From Pelagibacteraceae bacterium (lineage in GTDB: Bacteria > Pseudomonadota > Alphaproteobacteria > Pelagibacterales > Pelagibacteraceae): a DNA stretch of 64,000 bases. The position numbers and the translations under genes are program-made. The DNA is taken from the NCBI GenBank assembly GCA_009693705.1, contig SHWS01000002.1, positions 1 through 64,000 of the forward strand. The letters run 5' to 3'. The notes beneath the pieces are model-generated. The model worked only from the letters and a program-made list of their open reading frames with translations. It was not told where the DNA came from and made no database searches. Below, piece after piece: positions 39,087 through 52,975 of this stretch (position 1 is the stretch's first letter; each line of letters starts with the position of its first letter).

Positions 39087-39979
39087 CTTCTTCCAAAGTC
39101 AGGTTTATTAATATCTTGTTTTAATCTGATTATCTGAGATCTTACTTTTTTAGTTTGAATTAACTTTTTCAGAATTGATTTATTATTTTTTGAATTAATA
39201 TCTTTTTTAAAGGAATTTAAATTTTTAATAAACAAGTTGATGGCTGTTGACATATTTTTGTTGTTGTTAAAAAAAATATCTCTCCACATTATTTCATTGG
39301 AAGCTGCTATTCTTGAAAAATCTCTTAAACCTCCTGCGCTATATTTAATTAAATCATAATTTTGTTTTTTTTCAAAATCTTGTGCTGACTTAACCAAATT
39401 ATAAGCAATTAAATGAGGCAAATGACTTGTCATCGAAAAAATCTTATCATGTTTTTCTGAGTTCATTAAAACTACCTTTGATCCAATTTTTTTCCAAAAC
39501 TTACTTAAGGCGCTTAAGTGATTTTTTTTTGTGTTTTTTTCTCTTATTAAAACACACCATTTATTTTCAAATAAATCAGATTTTCCATATTCAGGTCCAC
39601 TTACTTCTGAGCCAGCTATTGGATGACCAGAGGTCCAAAAAATATCTTTTCGTAAAAATTTTTTAATTATTTTTAAAGATTCTGACTTAGATGAGCCAAC
39701 ATCTGTAATTATAGTTTTTGATGATAGAAAATTATTTATTTTAAGAATGAGATTTTTGTACTCGCTCATAGGTGTACATACAATAATTAAATCTACATTT
39801 GAAATACGTTGGTCTAATTTATTTATAATAATTCCAGGAAGTTTAAGTTTTTTTATTTTTAAAACATTTACTTTGGATTTTTCATAAATGAAAATTTGTT
39901 TTGATATTTTTTTCTTTTTTATTACACGCAGTAAAGAGGAGCCCAATAAACCGCAACCTATAATTAAAATATTTTTCAT
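39083..39979 (-). CDS. tyrA: Prephenate/arogenate dehydrogenase
   Basis: LIIGCGLLGSSLLRVIK, TDVGSSKS, GHPIAGSEVSGPEYG, LPHLIAYNLV. Confidence 0.92.
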   Translation of the reverse strand: MKNILIIGCGLLGSSLLRVIKKKKISKQIFIYEKSKVNVLKIKKLKLPGIIINKLDQRISNVDLIIVCTPMSEYKNLILKINNFLSSKTIITDVGSSKSESLKIIKKFLRKDIFWTSGHPIAGSEVSGPEYGKSDLFENKWCVLIREKNTKKNHLSALSKFWKKIGSKVVLMNSEKHDKIFSMTSHLPHLIAYNLVKSAQDFEKKQNYDLIKYSAGGLRDFSRIAASNEIMWRDIFFNNNKNMSTAINLFIKNLNSFKKDINSKNNKSILKKLIQTKKVRSQIIRLKQDINKPDFGRS

Positions 39980-39980
39980 T

Positions 39981-41063
39981 TTAATTTAATATTTTTTTTA
40001 CTGCACTCATAAATTTTGAATTTTCATTTTTAGAACCAATCGTTATTCTAAGTTTATTTTTAATTTTATATCCTTCTTCTGTAGACCTTAAAATAATATC
40101 TCTTTTTTTTAATTCGTCATAAAAGTAGTTGGCTTTAACGCTGCACTGAGAAAAATCTAACATTAAAAAGTTACCGGAAACATCATTAGAAAAAATTTTA
40201 TAATTTTCTAAAAATTTTTTTATTTTATTCCCATAAATGATGTTGTGTTTTACAGATCGATCAATAAAATTTTTATCTTTCAATGACTCAGTCGCAGCTA
40301 TTTGAGCAACTTGGCTAACATTAAAAGGAGGCTTAATCACGTTTAGAGCATTAATTATTTTTTTTGAACCATAACCCCAACCCACCCTTAATGACGCCAA
40401 GCCATGAATTTTAGAAAATGTTCTTATAATGAAAACATTATCCTTTTTTTTAAATAATTCTAATCCAGATTTATAATCTAAATTTTTCATATATTCGTAA
40501 TATGCATCATCAACTACTAACAAAACACTTTTATTTAGTTTTTTTCTGAGCTCTAAGAGTTCTAATTTAGTTAAAAATGTTCCTGTTGGATTATTTGGAT
40601 TTGCTAAAAAAACTATTTTTGTTTTTTTTGTTATTTTTTTTAAAATCTCTATAATTGAAATTTTAAAATTTTTTTCTTTTGCAAATACAACTTTTGCTCC
40701 GGCTATACTTGCGTATATTCTGTACATTAAAAAGCTATATTCCGGAACAACAACTTCATCTTTAGGTTTAAGATATAATTGACACAAAATCTGAATAACC
40801 TCATCTGAGCCAGCTCCACATATAATTTTATCAAAATTACATTTATATTTTTTTGATATTTCTTTTCTCAAAAGAATTGATTTACTATCCGGATATCGAT
40901 AAAAACTTATTTTCTTATCAGATAAAACTCTAATAACTTTTGAACTTACTCCTAACGCAGATTCGTTTGCAGATAATTTAATTACGTTTTTATTTTTTTT
41001 AATCTGGGATTTTCCAGGTTTATAGGCCTCAATATTAAATTTTTTGAATGATGGTGTACTCAT
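39981..41063 (-). CDS. hisC: Histidinol-phosphate aminotransferase
   Basis: KLSANESALG, GAGSDEVIQILC, FLANPNNPTGTF, RTFSKIHGLASLRVGWG. Confidence 0.94.
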   Translation of the reverse strand: MSTPSFKKFNIEAYKPGKSQIKKNKNVIKLSANESALGVSSKVIRVLSDKKISFYRYPDSKSILLRKEISKKYKCNFDKIICGAGSDEVIQILCQLYLKPKDEVVVPEYSFLMYRIYASIAGAKVVFAKEKNFKISIIEILKKITKKTKIVFLANPNNPTGTFLTKLELLELRKKLNKSVLLVVDDAYYEYMKNLDYKSGLELFKKKDNVFIIRTFSKIHGLASLRVGWGYGSKKIINALNVIKPPFNVSQVAQIAATESLKDKNFIDRSVKHNIIYGNKIKKFLENYKIFSNDVSGNFLMLDFSQCSVKANYFYDELKKRDIILRSTEEGYKIKNKLRITIGSKNENSKFMSAVKKILN

Positions 41064-41134
41064 ATTTTAATTTTATGCTTCTTTATAAATAAAATAATAA
41101 ATTTTTATACAGAATAAGTCTTTTTTTTAAAAAA

Positions 41135-41163
41135 TTGACATATTAAATAACTTCTAGTACAAA
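41135..41163 (+). promoter_or_regulatory. Sigma-70 promoter for metX transcript
   Basis: TTGACA-N17-TACAAA ending just upstream of the SAM-II aptamer. Confidence 0.5.
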
Positions 41164-41167
41164 ATTT

Positions 41168-41219
41168 ATGCGCTGATTTATCTGAATTGCGAGCGCTATA
41201 AAAAAACTGCTAAAATTGT
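41168..41219 (+). ncRNA. SAM-II riboswitch upstream of metX
   Basis: GCGCUGAUUUAucugaAUUGCgAGCGCuauaaaaaaacuGCUAAAauug: P1 GCGCU/AGCGC and the conserved UGAUUUA, AUUGC and GCUAAA blocks of SAM-II, immediately 5' of metX. Confidence 0.9.
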
Positions 41220-41253
41220 TTTTTTCTCTCAATTCAAATATTAGCTTTTACAT

Positions 41254-42369
41254 ATGAGCACTTTAAATATTAAAACTATGATAGTTAGAAAACCATTAAA
41301 GTTGGACTGCGGAAAAACTATTAATAATTTTCCAATAGCTTATGAAACATATGGTTCTTTAAATAATAAAAAAGATAATGCAATATTGGTTTTTCACGCA
41401 TTAACTGGTGATCAATATGTTACCGGGATAAATCCTGTTACTAATAAAGATGGTTGGTGGTCTCACGCTGTTGGACCAGATAAATCGGTCGATACTAATA
41501 AATATTTTATTATTTGTGCAAATATAATTGGTGGATGCATGGGTTCTTACGGTCCAGGACATCAAGATCCTGATACACAAAAAATTTTTGGAACTAATTT
41601 TCCAGTAATAACCATCAATGACATGGTTAATGCTCAATATAATTTGCTAGATCACTTTCAAATAAAAAAACTTTTTTCTGTCATTGGTGGATCAATGGGG
41701 GGTATGCAGGTTTTACAATTTGTAAGTAATTTCCCTGATAAAACTAAAACTGCTGTACCTATAGCTTGTTCATCAAGCCATTCAGCACAAAATATTGCTT
41801 TCAATGAACTTGGAAGACAAGCAATAGCAGCTGATAATAATTGGAATAATGGAGAATATTTTTCAAAAAATATTAGTCCAGATAAAGGATTAGCTGTAGC
41901 AAGAATGGCAGCACATATTACTTATCTCTCAAAAAAAAGCTTACAAGAAAAGTTTGGAAGAAAACTTCAGAAAAGAGAACATCTTAAGTTTGGCTTTGAT
42001 GCTGATTTTCAAATTGAAAGCTATTTAAGATATCAAGGTTCAATTTTTGTTGATAGGTTTGATGCGAACAGTTACTTGTATATTACTAGAGCAATGGACT
42101 ACTTTGATTTGCCAGGCCAATTTAAAGGAAATTTATCTGATGCGTTTAAAGAAACTAAAACTAAATTTTTTATTATATCATTTACGTCTGATTGGCTTTA
42201 TCCAACTCAAGAAAATAAAGATATAGTTATTGCTTTAAATGCCATTGGTGCAGATGTTGGTTTTGTGGAAATTGAGTCTGATAAAGGACATGATTCATTT
42301 CTATTAGATGTGCCAGATTTTTTAAAAGCTCTTAAGAACTTTCTAGAAAAATCATATTCTGATAACTAA
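41254..42369 (+). CDS. metX: Homoserine O-acetyltransferase
   Basis: AYETYGSLN, HALTGDQYV, GGSMGGMQVLQF, DKGHDSFLLD. Confidence 0.95.
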   Translation: MSTLNIKTMIVRKPLKLDCGKTINNFPIAYETYGSLNNKKDNAILVFHALTGDQYVTGINPVTNKDGWWSHAVGPDKSVDTNKYFIICANIIGGCMGSYGPGHQDPDTQKIFGTNFPVITINDMVNAQYNLLDHFQIKKLFSVIGGSMGGMQVLQFVSNFPDKTKTAVPIACSSSHSAQNIAFNELGRQAIAADNNWNNGEYFSKNISPDKGLAVARMAAHITYLSKKSLQEKFGRKLQKREHLKFGFDADFQIESYLRYQGSIFVDRFDANSYLYITRAMDYFDLPGQFKGNLSDAFKETKTKFFIISFTSDWLYPTQENKDIVIALNAIGADVGFVEIESDKGHDSFLLDVPDFLKALKNFLEKSYSDN

Positions 42370-42371
42370 CT

Positions 42372-42968
42372 ATGAAAAATGAATTTAAAGCAATCGTAGA
42401 TTTAATTGATAAAAATACAAGAGTATTAGATGTTGGTTGTGGAGATGGAACTTTAATAGAATTTTTAAAAAAAAATAAAAACATAAATATTAGAGGATTA
42501 GAAATTTCGAAAGAAAATGTTCAAAAATGTATAGCTAAAGGACTAACTGTTATTGAAGGAAATGCTGAAACAGATTTAAAGCAATTTCCAAACAATTCAT
42601 TTGATTATGTTGTTTTAAGTCAAACACTTCAAGCATTTTTAAACCCTGAATTAGTAATTATTGAGTTATTACGAGTAGGTAAAAAAGTGATAATAACTAT
42701 TCCTAACTTTGGAAATTGGAAACTAAGACTTCATTTATTAATAAAAGGCACTATGCCAATCACTAAAAACTTACCCTACCAATGGTATGACACTCCGAAT
42801 ATACACATGTGTACAATTAAAGATTTTTATCACTTTATTAGATCTAAAAATTTTAAAATATTCAAATCATTAGCTATAAACAATCAAAACGTTTCTTTAA
42901 TAAATGATTCAAATATCGAAATTAAAAATTTATTTGCTGAACTAGGAATTTTTTTAATTGAAAAATAG
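42372..42968 (+). CDS. metW: Methionine biosynthesis protein MetW
   Basis: VLDVGCGDGTLIEFL, VVLSQTLQA, LPYQWYDTPNIHMCTIKDF; directly downstream of metX. Confidence 0.94.
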   Translation: MKNEFKAIVDLIDKNTRVLDVGCGDGTLIEFLKKNKNINIRGLEISKENVQKCIAKGLTVIEGNAETDLKQFPNNSFDYVVLSQTLQAFLNPELVIIELLRVGKKVIITIPNFGNWKLRLHLLIKGTMPITKNLPYQWYDTPNIHMCTIKDFYHFIRSKNFKIFKSLAINNQNVSLINDSNIEIKNLFAELGIFLIEK

Positions 42969-42969
42969 T

Positions 42970-43689
42970 ATGAGAATTAAAATTATTCCATGTTTAAAGG
43001 ATAATTATAGCTATTTAGTAATTGATGAAATTAGAAATGTTGCGTGTGTAATTGACCCTAGTGAATCAAAACCAATAATAAAATTTATTGAAAAAAATAA
43101 AATAACTTTAAAATATATACTAAATACTCATCATCATTTTGATCATGTTGGAGGAAATAAAGAATTAAAAATTAAATATAATGCTACCGTTATAGGCTTT
43201 AAAAATGATCACGACAGAATTCCTGAAATTGATTTTGGAGTTGAGGATGGTCAGATTTGGAAAAAGGACAATTTCGAAGTAAAAATTATTCATATACCTG
43301 GTCATACAAGCGGTCATATAAGTTTTTATTTTTTTAAAGAAGGAATAATTTTTACTGGCGATACACTCTTTTCTCTAGGTTGTGGAAAAATATTTGAAGG
43401 TACTTATGATCAAATGTTTTCTTCCTTAAAAAAAATAAAAAGTTTACCACTAAATACAAAAATTTATTGTGGTCATGAATATACTCTTAATAATTCAAAA
43501 TTTTGCATAAAATATGATTCAAAAAATGTAGATTTGAAAAATAAAATTTTCGATATGAATAAAAAACTAAAAAATGGTTTACCGACAGTTCCTACAATTC
43601 TAAAAGATGAAATCAACTGTAATATATTTCTAAAAGCCAATGACGTAAAAACTTTTGCTAAACTAAGAGATTTAAAGGATAATTTTTAG
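42970..43689 (+). CDS. gloB: Hydroxyacylglutathione hydrolase (glyoxalase II)
   Basis: NTHHHFDHVGGNKEL, IPGHTSGHISF, FTGDTLFSLGCGKIFEG, CGHEYT; ATG 42970 preferred over ORF-track TTG. Confidence 0.94.
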   Translation: MRIKIIPCLKDNYSYLVIDEIRNVACVIDPSESKPIIKFIEKNKITLKYILNTHHHFDHVGGNKELKIKYNATVIGFKNDHDRIPEIDFGVEDGQIWKKDNFEVKIIHIPGHTSGHISFYFFKEGIIFTGDTLFSLGCGKIFEGTYDQMFSSLKKIKSLPLNTKIYCGHEYTLNNSKFCIKYDSKNVDLKNKIFDMNKKLKNGLPTVPTILKDEINCNIFLKANDVKTFAKLRDLKDNF

Positions 43690-43699
43690 TTTATTCGAC

Positions 43700-43727
43700 T
43701 TGACTAAAAGAAGACTAGAACTATATT
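43700..43727 (+). promoter_or_regulatory. Sigma-70 promoter for rplU-rpmA-obgE
   Basis: TTGACT-N16-TATATT in the 69-nt gap before rplU. Confidence 0.6.
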
Positions 43728-43758
43728 GCTGATACAAAAAAAAACTAATTAACATTTT

Positions 43759-44160
43759 ATGTCATACGCAGTAATTAAAACAGGTGGAAAGCAATATAAG
43801 GTTAAATCAGGAGAGATCCTTAAAGTTGATAGATTGCATGATTCTAAACCTGAAACGAAAATAGAATTCAATGAAATTTTGGCTTATGGAGATGATAAGT
43901 CAATAGAAATAGGAACTCCAATGGTATCTGGAGCAAAAGTAGAAGCAGATTTAATCGAAAATGGTAAAAATAGAACAATTTTAATTTTCAAAAAAAGAAG
44001 AAGACAAAATTCTCGAAGAAAAAATGGACACAGACAACAATATTCATTAATTAGAATAAATAAAATTTTTTCAAAAGATGGCAAAGTTTTATCCGAAGCT
44101 GAAAAAATTTCTAAACCCTTAAAAAAAATTGAGGATGATAAGAAAGTAGCTAATAAATAA
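43759..44160 (+). CDS. rplU: 50S ribosomal protein L21
   Basis: YAVIKTGGKQYKVKSGEILKVD, KKRRRQNSRRKNGHRQQYSLIRI. Confidence 0.97.
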   Translation: MSYAVIKTGGKQYKVKSGEILKVDRLHDSKPETKIEFNEILAYGDDKSIEIGTPMVSGAKVEADLIENGKNRTILIFKKRRRQNSRRKNGHRQQYSLIRINKIFSKDGKVLSEAEKISKPLKKIEDDKKVANK

Positions 44161-44171
44161 TTAGGTAAATT

Positions 44172-44426
44172 ATGGCAACAAAAAAAGCAGGTGGATCATC
44201 TAAAAATGGAAGAGATAGTATTGGTCGTAGACTTGGAGTTAAAAAATATGCTGGAGAAGCAGTAGTGCCTGGAAATATCATTGTTAGACAAAGAGGAACT
44301 AAAATTTTCCCTGGGGAAAATGTAGGAATGGGTAAAGATCATTCAATTTTTTCAGTCATTAAAGGCAAAGTTGTATTTAAAAAATCAAAATTAGACCGAA
44401 CTTTCGTTTCAGTAAAACCCAATTAA
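44172..44426 (+). CDS. rpmA: 50S ribosomal protein L27
   Basis: [25 protein letters not shown]. Confidence 0.98.
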   Translation: MATKKAGGSSKNGRDSIGRRLGVKKYAGEAVVPGNIIVRQRGTKIFPGENVGMGKDHSIFSVIKGKVVFKKSKLDRTFVSVKPN

Positions 44427-44444
44427 TAGTACAACTAAAATTAA

Positions 44445-46533
<2,089 letters not shown>

Positions 46534-46534
46534 A

Positions 46535-47785
46535 ATGAGCCAACACATGAATTCCATTGGAAAAAATGCAAGAAATGCATCAAAAATTAAAATTAATACA
46601 AAAATTAAAAATAAAATTTTAAATGATTATGCATCATTACTAGATAAAGAAAAAAAATTAATTCTTAAGGAGAATATAAAAGATATAAAATTTGCGACAA
46701 ATAAAGGATTAACAGAAAATTTAATTGAAAGGCTGACAATTGACGAAAAAAAACTTAGCGATATCAGAAATACTGTAAATAAGATTACTCACTTAAAGGA
46801 TCCGGTTGATAAAGTTTTGGAAAAATGGAAACAACCAAGTGGTTTAAATATTAAAAGAGTTACTATACCAATTGGAGTTATTGGAGTGATATATGAAAGT
46901 AGACCCAATGTAACATCTGATGTTGCAAGCTTATGTTTTAAATCTGGTAATGCCGTAATTCTAAAAGGTGGATCTGAAGCAATAAATACAAATAAAATTT
47001 TAGCTAATTTATTTCGTAAAGCGCTTAAAGATAATAAAGTTGATCAAAATTATATTCAATTTATTAACTCAAAAGATAGAAAAATTGTCAATTTTATGCT
47101 TTCAAAAATGAAAGATTATATTGACATAATCATACCTAGAGGTGGAAAATATTTAGTAAAAAAGGTTCAAGAATTTTCTAAAATTCCTATAATTGGACAC
47201 TTAGAGGGACTTTGTCATACTTATATTGATAAAGATGCTGAATTAAAGATGGCAACAGACATTGTGTACAATGCAAAATTAAGAAATACCAGTATATGTG
47301 GAGCTACAGAAACAATTTTGTTTCACAAAAAAATTGTCAAAAAATTTTGTAATCCAATTTTAAAAAAACTTGAAGATAATAATTGTAAAATATATGGAGA
47401 TTATCTCTTAAACAAATATTACAAAGGGGAAATATATCATGCAACGGAAAAAGATTGGTCTACCGAGTATTTGGCACCAATTGTTTCAGTTAAAACAGTT
47501 AAAGATTGTGACGAAGCAGTCAATCATATTAATAAATATGGAACAATGCATACAGACTCTATAATTACTAAAAATATAAAAACTGCAAAAAAATTTCTAA
47601 AAAACGTAAAAAGTTCAATTGCAATGCACAATACATCAACCCAATTTGCTGATGGTTATGAGTTTGGATTTGGAGGAGAGGTAGGAATCTCAACAAATAA
47701 TCTACCACCAAGAGGACCAATTGGATTACAACAGTTAGTATCATATAAATATGAAGTAAGTAGCAACGGCAGTACTAGGAAGTAG
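46535..47785 (+). CDS. proA: Gamma-glutamyl phosphate reductase
   Basis: IPIGVIGVIYESRPNVTSDVASLCFKSGNAVILKGGSEA. Confidence 0.97.
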   Translation: MSQHMNSIGKNARNASKIKINTKIKNKILNDYASLLDKEKKLILKENIKDIKFATNKGLTENLIERLTIDEKKLSDIRNTVNKITHLKDPVDKVLEKWKQPSGLNIKRVTIPIGVIGVIYESRPNVTSDVASLCFKSGNAVILKGGSEAINTNKILANLFRKALKDNKVDQNYIQFINSKDRKIVNFMLSKMKDYIDIIIPRGGKYLVKKVQEFSKIPIIGHLEGLCHTYIDKDAELKMATDIVYNAKLRNTSICGATETILFHKKIVKKFCNPILKKLEDNNCKIYGDYLLNKYYKGEIYHATEKDWSTEYLAPIVSVKTVKDCDEAVNHINKYGTMHTDSIITKNIKTAKKFLKNVKSSIAMHNTSTQFADGYEFGFGGEVGISTNNLPPRGPIGLQQLVSYKYEVSSNGSTRK

Positions 47786-47786
47786 T

Positions 47787-48305
47787 TTGATTTTAAAAAA
47801 AAAAATTGGTGTTTTAGGAGGATCGTTTGACCCAGCACACAAAGGACATTTAGCAATCTCTAAAGAGGCTAAAAAAAAATTTAAATTAAAAAATATTATT
47901 TGGGCAATTACAAAAAAAAACCCTTTTAAATCCAAAAGTAGTTTAAATGTTAAAGAAAGAATTCTATTTTGTAAAAAAATTATTCGTTCAAATAAATTTA
48001 TAAAGATTAAATTTTATGAAAATATTATAAAATCTAATAAAACAATTGATTTAATAAATTTTTTAAGAAAAAATAAAAATATTGAAATATATTTTTTAAT
48101 GGGTGCTGATAATTTAATAAATTTTCATAAATGGTATAAATGGCGATCAATTTCACAAAAATGCAAGATCATAGTTTTCGATCGGCACGGATATAAAAAA
48201 AGTTCATTAAAATCAAAGACCTATAAGTCATTAAATCAAAAAAATTTAGCCTTTGTTAAATTTAATAAAGTCAACATTTCATCTTCTCAATTAAGAAAAA
48301 TTTGA
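47787..48305 (+). CDS. nadD: Nicotinate-nucleotide adenylyltransferase
   Basis: IGVLGGSFDPAHKGHLAIS, FLMGADNLINFHKW, SSSQLR; TTG start. Confidence 0.94.
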   Translation: MILKKKIGVLGGSFDPAHKGHLAISKEAKKKFKLKNIIWAITKKNPFKSKSSLNVKERILFCKKIIRSNKFIKIKFYENIIKSNKTIDLINFLRKNKNIEIYFLMGADNLINFHKWYKWRSISQKCKIIVFDRHGYKKSSLKSKTYKSLNQKNLAFVKFNKVNISSSQLRKI

Positions 48306-48322
48306 TATTGTTAATTTAATTA

Positions 48323-48673
48323 ATGAATAAAATTTTAGACTTAAAAAAAATCATTGTTAAAACCCTCGATATCAACAAAGCTCAGGATATAATAAGTATT
48401 GATCTTAAAGGTAAGAGCTCAATGGCCGATTACATGATTATTGCAAGCGGAACTTCTTCAAGACATATTCAGGCATTATCAGAGCAGGTACTTGAAAAAT
48501 TTAAAAATAATGGAATTAAAAATTCTAAAATTGAAGGAATAGAAAGTACTGAATGGAAGCTTGTAGATGGAATAGATTTAATCGTCCATATATTTCATCC
48601 TGAAAAAAGAAAATTTTATGAGCTAGAAAAAATTTGGTCTGAGTTAATTCCAAAAGAAAAAGTTATTATATGA
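48323..48673 (+). CDS. rsfS: Ribosome silencing factor RsfS
   Basis: SSMADYMIIASGTSSRHIQALSEQV, EWKLVDGIDLIVHIFHPEKRKFYELE. Confidence 0.95.
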   Translation: MNKILDLKKIIVKTLDINKAQDIISIDLKGKSSMADYMIIASGTSSRHIQALSEQVLEKFKNNGIKNSKIEGIESTEWKLVDGIDLIVHIFHPEKRKFYELEKIWSELIPKEKVII

Positions 48674-49809
48674 AAAAAATTCAGAGCTATATATTAATTT
48701 TTTTAGCTCAGTTTTTTTTTATTGAAGTTTTATATTCAGATGAAAATGATATTTATAAAAAAATAGATCTTTTTGGTGAAGTTCTTGAAAAAATAAATAG
48801 AGAATACGTTGAAGAAATTAATCAATCCGAAAGCATGGATGCAGCAATTAATGGTCTCCTTCAATCACTAGACCCTTATTCGGCATATATGTCACCCAAA
48901 ACCTTAATGGAAATGCAAGAGGACACCAGTGGCGAATTTGGCGGTCTTGGAATTGAAGTGAGTATGGAAGCTGGAGTAGTTAGGGTTATTTCACCAATCG
49001 ATGATACTCCTGCAGCAAAAGCTGGTTTAAAAGCTGGCGACTACATTGTTAAAATTAACGATACTCAAGTTCAGGGAAAAACTCTAATTGAAGCGGTAGA
49101 TTTAATGAAAGGTCCTGTTGGTACAAGCATTGAACTTACCGTAAGAAGAAAAGGCGAAAAAAAAGCTTTAACATTTAATATAACAAGAGAAATAATAGAA
49201 ATTCAATCCGTTAAATCAGATCTCTTAGATAACAACATTGGTTATTTAAGGTTAACTTCTTTTAATGATAACAGCAGCGATCAAATAAAAAAAAAAGTTC
49301 AAGAATTAAAAAAGAATAATGATTTAAAGGCTTATATTTTAGATTTGAGAAATAATCCTGGAGGATTATTAACACAAGCAATTGAAATCTCTGATTATTT
49401 CCTCGAGAATGGTGAAATTGTATCAACAAAAAGCAGAACACCTTCTGAAAATAAAAAATGGTTTGCAAAAGAGGGAGACATTACAGACGGAAAAACTTTA
49501 ATTGTTCTAATAAATAATGGTTCGGCATCTGCATCTGAAATTGTCGCAGGAGCATTAAAAGACCATAAAAGAGCAATTATTCTTGGAGAAAATAGTTACG
49601 GCAAAGGTTCCGTTCAATCAATAATTCCTTTGAGAAATAATGGGGCAATAAGATTAACTGTTGCTAAATACTACCTTCCATCTGGCAAATCTATTTCAGA
49701 GGTTGGAGTAATACCAGATATAGAGCTAATAGAAGATGGTGATAATTTTCTAATTAAAACTGAAACAGACAATCAACTAAACTACGCGATTAAATTACTT
49801 AACGGGTAA
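48670..49809 (+). CDS. ctpA: S41 family carboxyl-terminal processing protease
   Basis: PDZ domain, LDLRNNPGGLLTQAIEI, NNGSASASEIVAGALKDH, GKGSVQSI. Confidence 0.95.
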   Translation: MKKIQSYILIFLAQFFFIEVLYSDENDIYKKIDLFGEVLEKINREYVEEINQSESMDAAINGLLQSLDPYSAYMSPKTLMEMQEDTSGEFGGLGIEVSMEAGVVRVISPIDDTPAAKAGLKAGDYIVKINDTQVQGKTLIEAVDLMKGPVGTSIELTVRRKGEKKALTFNITREIIEIQSVKSDLLDNNIGYLRLTSFNDNSSDQIKKKVQELKKNNDLKAYILDLRNNPGGLLTQAIEISDYFLENGEIVSTKSRTPSENKKWFAKEGDITDGKTLIVLINNGSASASEIVAGALKDHKRAIILGENSYGKGSVQSIIPLRNNGAIRLTVAKYYLPSGKSISEVGVIPDIELIEDGDNFLIKTETDNQLNYAIKLLNG

Positions 49810-49810
49810 A

Positions 49811-50287
49811 ATGGAGAAAAAATATCAAAATTTACCGCTAAGGAGGGGTGTTGGAATAATTTTATTAAATAAAGATAATAAAGTTTTTGTAGCCAGAAGA
49901 ATAGATAATCCTAAAAATTTTTGGCAGATGCCTCAAGGAGGTATCGATGACGGTGAAGATTTTTTAGCAGCAGCTTATCGAGAGCTAGAAGAGGAAACTA
50001 GTATAAATAATATTCAGTTAATTAAAGAAATTGATGGAATGATAACCTATCTACTTCCTGACCATTTATTAGGAATTATTTGGAAAGGAAAATATAAAGG
50101 CCAAAAACAAAAATGGTTTTTAATGAGGTATCTTGGTGAAGATAAAGACATTGATATTAAAACAAAAAAGCCAGAATTTTTAGAATGGAAATGGATTGAT
50201 TTAGACGAAATTGATAAAGTTGTGGTGAGTTTTAAACTGCATGTTTACAAAGAACTTAAAAAACAAGTTCAAAAAATAATTAATTAA
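49811..50287 (+). CDS. rppH: RNA pyrophosphohydrolase (Nudix)
   Basis: WQMPQGGIDDGEDFLAAAYRELEEETSI Nudix box. Confidence 0.94.
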   Translation: MEKKYQNLPLRRGVGIILLNKDNKVFVARRIDNPKNFWQMPQGGIDDGEDFLAAAYRELEEETSINNIQLIKEIDGMITYLLPDHLLGIIWKGKYKGQKQKWFLMRYLGEDKDIDIKTKKPEFLEWKWIDLDEIDKVVVSFKLHVYKELKKQVQKIIN

Positions 50288-50671
50288 GAGATTTCAAAAC
50301 GTCAATTTTTTGATCAATTAAATATTTTGATTGATCACTAATTTCAGAGTTCATTGTTTCCTCTTCTGCTGTTTTTAGTAAATCTTGTAATTTTGATTTG
50401 TCCATATTTTTAATATTGTCAATTGAGCTGGTCAAAATAGATAGGTTATTATTTTTAAATTCAACAATTCCATCTTCAACATAATAATTTTCTTCTCCTG
50501 ATCTAGAATAAATTTTTATAATACCTGGCTTTAAAAAAGATATTATTGGAATATGATCTTTCAATATCCCCATTTCTCCTTCAAAAGCTGGTATCACAAC
50601 CTCTAAAACATCCTCTTTTATTAAAAAAGATTTTTCAGGATTAACTATTTCAATTTTATACTCTTCGCTCA

Positions 50672-50672
<1 letters not shown>
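50280..50672 (-). CDS. atpC: F1 ATP synthase epsilon subunit
   Basis: VVIPAFEGEMGILKDHIPIISFLKPG; downstream of atpD. Confidence 0.94.
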
Positions 50673-52968
<2,296 letters not shown>

Positions 52969-52975
52969 TGATTAA

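Noticed and set aside
41218-41253. Possible second (tandem SAM-V type) aptamer after SAM-II
   Set aside because: No second conserved block or pseudoknot in the 35 nt before metX; only one aptamer is supported.
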